In this document: piece by piece, positions 61,418 to 64,000 of the stretch
Layout of the letters: each line of letters opens with the position of its first letter
Numbering within the stretch: the first letter of the stretch is position 1
Assembly (NCBI GenBank): GCA_947627115.1
Contig: CANQUQ010000004.1
Location: forward strand, 62,001 to 126,000
DNA from: an uncultured Acetatifactor sp.
Lineage (GTDB): Bacteria > Bacillota > Clostridia > Lachnospirales > Lachnospiraceae
Direction of reading: 5' to 3'
Length of the DNA stretch: 64,000 nucleotides
The notes under the pieces: generated by a model
Seen by the model: the letters and a program-made list of their open reading frames with translations, nothing else
What the model was told of the DNA's origin: nothing
Database searches by the model: none
Translations under genes and position numbers: made by a program

Positions 61418-62035
61418 TCAGTTCTTCCCCGAACACTCGTCGCAGTCGAAGCCGGGATTGAAGGCATAGAAGTTCTTGGAATTCAGCTTGTCGGTAGTGA
61501 TCCTCAGGGCCTCACCGAACCTCTGGAAGTGCACCACTTCTCTCATGCGCAGGAATTTGATGGGCTCGCAGACATCGGGATCGTCCACCAGGCGCAGGAT
61601 GTTGTCATAGGTGGTCCTGGCCTTCTGCTCGGCCGCCATGTCCTCCATCAGATCCGTGATAATGTCGCCCTTGGACTGGAACTCGCAGGCATTGAAGGGA
61701 ACGCCGCCAGCCGCCTGAGGCCAGATGCCGACGGTATGATCCACATAATAATTTGCAAAGCCGCTCTTTTCGATCTCTTCCATGGACAGATTTCTGGTCA
61801 GCTGGTGCACGATCGTGGCGACCATCTCCAGATGTGCCAGCTCCTCCGTGCCGATGTCGGTCAACACCCCTGCCACCTCGCGGTAAGGCATGGCATAGCG
61901 CTGGGACAGATAGCGCATGCTGGCGCCCATCTCGCCGTCGGGTCCGCCGTACTGGGAAATGATGACCTGTGCAAGCTTAGCATTGGGCTCCTTGATATTT
62001 ACAGGGAACTGCAGTCTCTTGTCATAACTCCACAT
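61418..62035 (-). CDS. cotJC: CotJC, spore coat manganese catalase-like protein
   Basis: The 205-residue protein belongs to the manganese catalase family: Glu/His metal ligands in DIGTEELAHLEMV (about 65) and MAAEQKARTTYDN (about 133) with REVVHFQRFGEAL (about 166). CotJC is a coat component in Bacillus and Clostridioides. It follows CotJB with no gap (TAA then ATG). The tail has FDCDECSGKN, a Cys pair of unknown role. Confidence 0.95.
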   Translation of the reverse strand: MWSYDKRLQFPVNIKEPNAKLAQVIISQYGGPDGEMGASMRYLSQRYAMPYREVAGVLTDIGTEELAHLEMVATIVHQLTRNLSMEEIEKSGFANYYVDHTVGIWPQAAGGVPFNACEFQSKGDIITDLMEDMAAEQKARTTYDNILRLVDDPDVCEPIKFLRMREVVHFQRFGEALRITTDKLNSKNFYAFNPGFDCDECSGKN

Positions 62036-62299
62036 TTATTCACACGCTCCTTCCCAGGGCAGGGGTGCTGCTCCCCATCTCCATTCATTGCCGCAGTCCT
62101 CCAGACGAGTGCTCAGAGGATAATATTTCTGGCTGAACTCGCGTTCCATCTGATTTTTCATTCTGTTGTAGTGATTAAAATACTCCATTGCGTTTCGGTC
62201 ATGAGGATGAGTGTCCAGGTACAGCGTCAGCTCTGTCACTACAAAGTCAACGATTCCGATATCCCGCAGGAGCTGTTCCTTATTTCCCATCATACGCAT
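62036..62299 (-). CDS. cotJB: CotJB, spore coat protein
   Basis: The 87-residue protein is typical of CotJB: LLRDIGIVDFVVTELTLYLDTHPHDRNA (split as IGIVDFVVTELTLYL and THPHDRNA) and a YFNHYN motif followed by a Trp-rich tail (NEWRWGAAPLPWEG). It overlaps the end of cotJA by ten bases, with GGAAGGAG before the ATG. It is needed for coat assembly of CotJA and CotJC in Bacillus. Confidence 0.93.
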   Translation of the reverse strand: MRMMGNKEQLLRDIGIVDFVVTELTLYLDTHPHDRNAMEYFNHYNRMKNQMEREFSQKYYPLSTRLEDCGNEWRWGAAPLPWEGACE

Positions 62300-62457
62300 C
62301 TCCTTCCTGTAAAGGGTTTGTTGAGCTCAGGGAAAACGGTCCCGTAGCAATAGGCCTTCTCCAGATCATCGTACATCCTGTCGAATTTCTGCCAGGGCAC
62401 ATAGGCCATGGCTACAGGGAATTTGGCGATCTGGTCGTCACATGAATAATCCTGCAT
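62290..62457 (-). CDS. cotJA: CotJA, small spore coat protein
   Basis: This 55-residue frame is short enough to be missed by simple gene calling. It encodes AMAYVPWQKFDRMYDDLEKA followed by YCYGTVFPELNKPF, the conserved CotJA core. AAAGGAAACAAG precedes the ATG at 62457. It is the first gene of cotJA-cotJB-cotJC, which is under sporulation sigma factor E in Bacillus; I could not define the matching promoter here. Confidence 0.9.
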   Translation of the reverse strand: MQDYSCDDQIAKFPVAMAYVPWQKFDRMYDDLEKAYCYGTVFPELNKPFTGRRCV

Positions 62458-62458
62458 C

Positions 62459-62761
62459 TTGTTTCCTTTCCTTAAATTTCATTTTTAGTATCTTTACTCC
62501 CTATATGATATGTTTCACGACAAAATCTGTGCGCCTGCAGGCAATTTTTGCTGCCGCGTATACACTTCGATCCGCTGCCGCGCGTACACCTCCATTGCAC
62601 CGTACAGCGGGCCATAATATAGAAAAAAGCGTCCGCCGGCTTCCTGCCAGCGAACGCTCTCCTGACTTAATTATCTATGATACTCTCACCGCTACTCTCA
62701 CTTTTGCCCTGAACTGTACCTTCCTGCCCTGCACCTTTATGACCAGCACAGTCAATGCTTG
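62459..62761. other. Intergenic region with the degV terminator
   Basis: About 300 bp without a supportable gene. The leftward terminator lies at 62622-62658: AGCGTTCGCTGGC pairs with GCCGGCGGACGCT around AGGAA and is followed by TTTTTT. The rest (62659-62761, and 62459-62621 toward cotJA) shows no clear motif; the cotJ promoter should lie in its left part. Confidence 0.75.
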
Positions 62762-63634
62762 TCATCTGGACTCGCCCATAAAGAAAAGTGCGATCGTTCC
62801 GGGACCTGAATGTGCGCCGATGGTGGGCCCGATGTGGCTGATCAGAAAATGCTCCATGCCGAGGCGCTCCCTGACCCGGTCTCTCACATACTCCGCATCC
62901 TCCAGCGCATCGCCGTGGCTGATAAATACACAGTCGTCCCGGTTCTCCTGAAGGCGGCTGCCAATCTTCTCCTCCATATAGTCGACCAGCGCATTCAGAG
63001 ACTTTTTCCGGCCCCTCACCTTGTCGATGACGATCAGATGTCCCTCGCTGTCAACGTGCAGCTTTGGCTTGATGGACACAAGCGTTCCCACGATGGCCGC
63101 CGCCCTGCTGACCCTTCCGCCTCTGTGCAGATGGAACAGATCGTCTACAGTAAATACGTGGACAAGGTTCTGCGTATTCTCCGTAAGCCATTCCGCCGTC
63201 TCATCCAGGGTCCTGCCTTCATCGCGCAGTTTTACGGCCTTATGTACGAACAGCCCCTCGCCGAGAGACGCGCTGAGACTGTCCAGAACGACGATCCTGC
63301 AGTCGGGATGCTCCTCCATGACCTCCTGCGCCGCCAGGCGCACATTGTTGTAGGTCCCGCTCAGGCCGGAGGAAAAAGCCACATGCAGTATCTCCTTGTC
63401 GGTCTTGATATATTGCTCAAAATATTCCTTTGCTTCTGCCGGATTTATCTGAGAGGTGGTAGGCATTTTCCCCTCATTGCGCATCATGGAATAAAATTCC
63501 TTCCAGTCCAGTTCCCGGTCGCGGCCATAGGTCACACCGTCCAGAATATAACTGATCGGCATGCATTCCACGTTGTGTTCCTTCAGGTATTCTATCGGAA
63601 GGTCGGTGGTGCTGTCGGTGGTGATCTTAAACAT
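62762..63634 (-). CDS. DegV family fatty-acid-binding protein
   Basis: The 290-residue protein has DegV landmarks: MFKITTDSTTDLPIEYL (usual DSTxDLP), LHVAFSSGLSGTYNNV (fatty acid carboxylate contact SGLSGTY), DSLSASLGEGL and the C-terminal HIGPTIGAHSGPGTIALFF. DegV/FakB proteins present fatty acids to the kinase FakA. GGAAAGGAG precedes the ATG. Which fatty acid it binds cannot be told. Confidence 0.94.
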   Translation of the reverse strand: MFKITTDSTTDLPIEYLKEHNVECMPISYILDGVTYGRDRELDWKEFYSMMRNEGKMPTTSQINPAEAKEYFEQYIKTDKEILHVAFSSGLSGTYNNVRLAAQEVMEEHPDCRIVVLDSLSASLGEGLFVHKAVKLRDEGRTLDETAEWLTENTQNLVHVFTVDDLFHLHRGGRVSRAAAIVGTLVSIKPKLHVDSEGHLIVIDKVRGRKKSLNALVDYMEEKIGSRLQENRDDCVFISHGDALEDAEYVRDRVRERLGMEHFLISHIGPTIGAHSGPGTIALFFMGESR

Positions 63635-63783
63635 GGCATCTCCTTTCCCTGAGCGGCTTCCTCCTGCCGCAGCCCCGCGTGCAGGAAGCTCCTGCAGCCT
63701 GTCCCGTTTTCATCAGTATAGCATCATCCTCTCAAAAATTCAATTTTTCTTTTGCCGTCGACGCTGCGCTCCCGGCGGCAGCG

Positions 63784-64000
63784 CTATTGCCGATCCTTCA
63801 GTGCTCCTGGCAGCCGCCGCCTGATGAGCCTGTTCTTCAGATTTTTCCAATCGAACGGAATCAGCGGGTAGATATAGCTGGAATGTGCCACCGTTCGGTT
63901 GCAGCAGACGGCGAGCAGCGCGATAACAAGGGCGGCGATATAGCCCCAAAGGCCGAAGAGCTGCGTCAGTATAAGATTCAATATGCGGAGGAATTTCAGC
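63784..64000 (-). CDS. 3' end of a GerA-family spore germination gene (partial)
   Basis: The frame runs off the right edge. The visible 71 residues (KFLRILNLILTQLFGLWGYIAAL, split as KFLRILNLILT and QLFGLWGYIAAL, then a second hydrophobic stretch and YPLIPFDWKNLKNRLIRRR) match the C-terminus of GerA/SpoVAF-type proteins: a membrane helix pair followed by P-F-x-x-x-x-LKD/N and a basic tail. Its stop at 63784 is followed by 149 bp with no gene before degV. Confidence 0.65.
   Translation of the reverse strand, partial: LKFLRILNLILTQLFGLWGYIAALVIALLAVCCNRTVAHSSYIYPLIPFDWKNLKNRLIRRRLPGALKDRQ

Overview
The window looks like chromosomal DNA of a spore-forming clostridium, most likely a Lachnospiraceae member. 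Reasons: the gene orders rplU-prp-rpmA-obgE-yhbY-nadD-yqeK-rsfS, radC-mreBCD-mrdA-minCDE-rodA-mgsA and miaB-mutS-mutL-miaA; spore coat genes cotJA-cotJB-cotJC; a partial GerA-type germination gene at the right edge; a YneA/LexA SOS pair; and an L27 with the Prp-cleavable leader typical of Firmicutes. This placement is inferred from gene content only; no 16S or tRNA gene is present.

Layout. 0-10.4 kb (+ strand) is the distal half of a type IV pilus operon: a PilO-like protein, four prepilin-like proteins and a 1588-residue secreted protein. 10.4-11.6 kb holds a terminator, an 18-bp minisatellite and the decayed remains of an Rpn-like gene carrying a tetrapeptide repeat. 11.6-15.9 kb carries a LexA-boxed yneA-like gene, a tyrosine recombinase of XerS/XerC/D size, rubrerythrin, an AI-2E family permease and dtd. 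15.9-21.4 kb is a compact AT-richer prophage of filamentous-phage (inovirus) type inserted between dtd and lexA. 21.5-30.5 kb has lexA, the rsfS-to-rplU ribosome-assembly cluster, a cytidylate-kinase-like gene, an RluD-family synthase, lspA and aroB. 30.5-44.7 kb is a leftward cell division and shape block (sepF, yggS, HlyD-like, dacF-like, mgsA, rodA, minE/D/C, mrdA, mreD/C/B, radC). 44.8-53.6 kb is a PLP lyase-like gene plus miaA-mutL-mutS-miaB. 53.7-64 kb has an AGCS symporter, a membrane protein/histidine kinase/response regulator operon, a type-B carboxylesterase, a GH13 glycosidase, the cotJ operon, degV and the 3' end of a gerA-like gene.

The most interesting object is the prophage. 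It encodes a Zot-type morphogenesis ATPase, a pVIII-like coat protein, a pIII-like adsorption protein, an HUH-type replication initiator, two divergent ribbon-helix-helix regulators and a stand-alone copy of the Rep C-terminal domain. It has no integrase. Its ends share the core AACTATTCGTTAAA (predicted circle 5459 bp), and the phage side of the left junction carries an inverted second copy of that core. The circular single strand could therefore fold into a long hairpin, the arrangement CTXphi uses to hijack host Xer recombinases at dif. The right junction has a dif-like two-arm layout, and a Xer-type recombinase gene lies about 2.7 kb away. My main inference is that this is a Firmicutes inovirus integrating by a CTXphi-like hairpin at a dif-like site next to lexA. 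That inference needs database and experimental checks.

Secondary points of interest are three GAACN4GTTC-like boxes over a near-consensus promoter in front of yneA; an Ff-like terminator between coat and adsorption genes; an eight-residue repeat in MutL that ends in a sliding-clamp motif, with another clamp motif in MutS; a PBP2 with a large insertion; several minisatellites; and a duplicated translation-initiation segment in front of the carboxylesterase.
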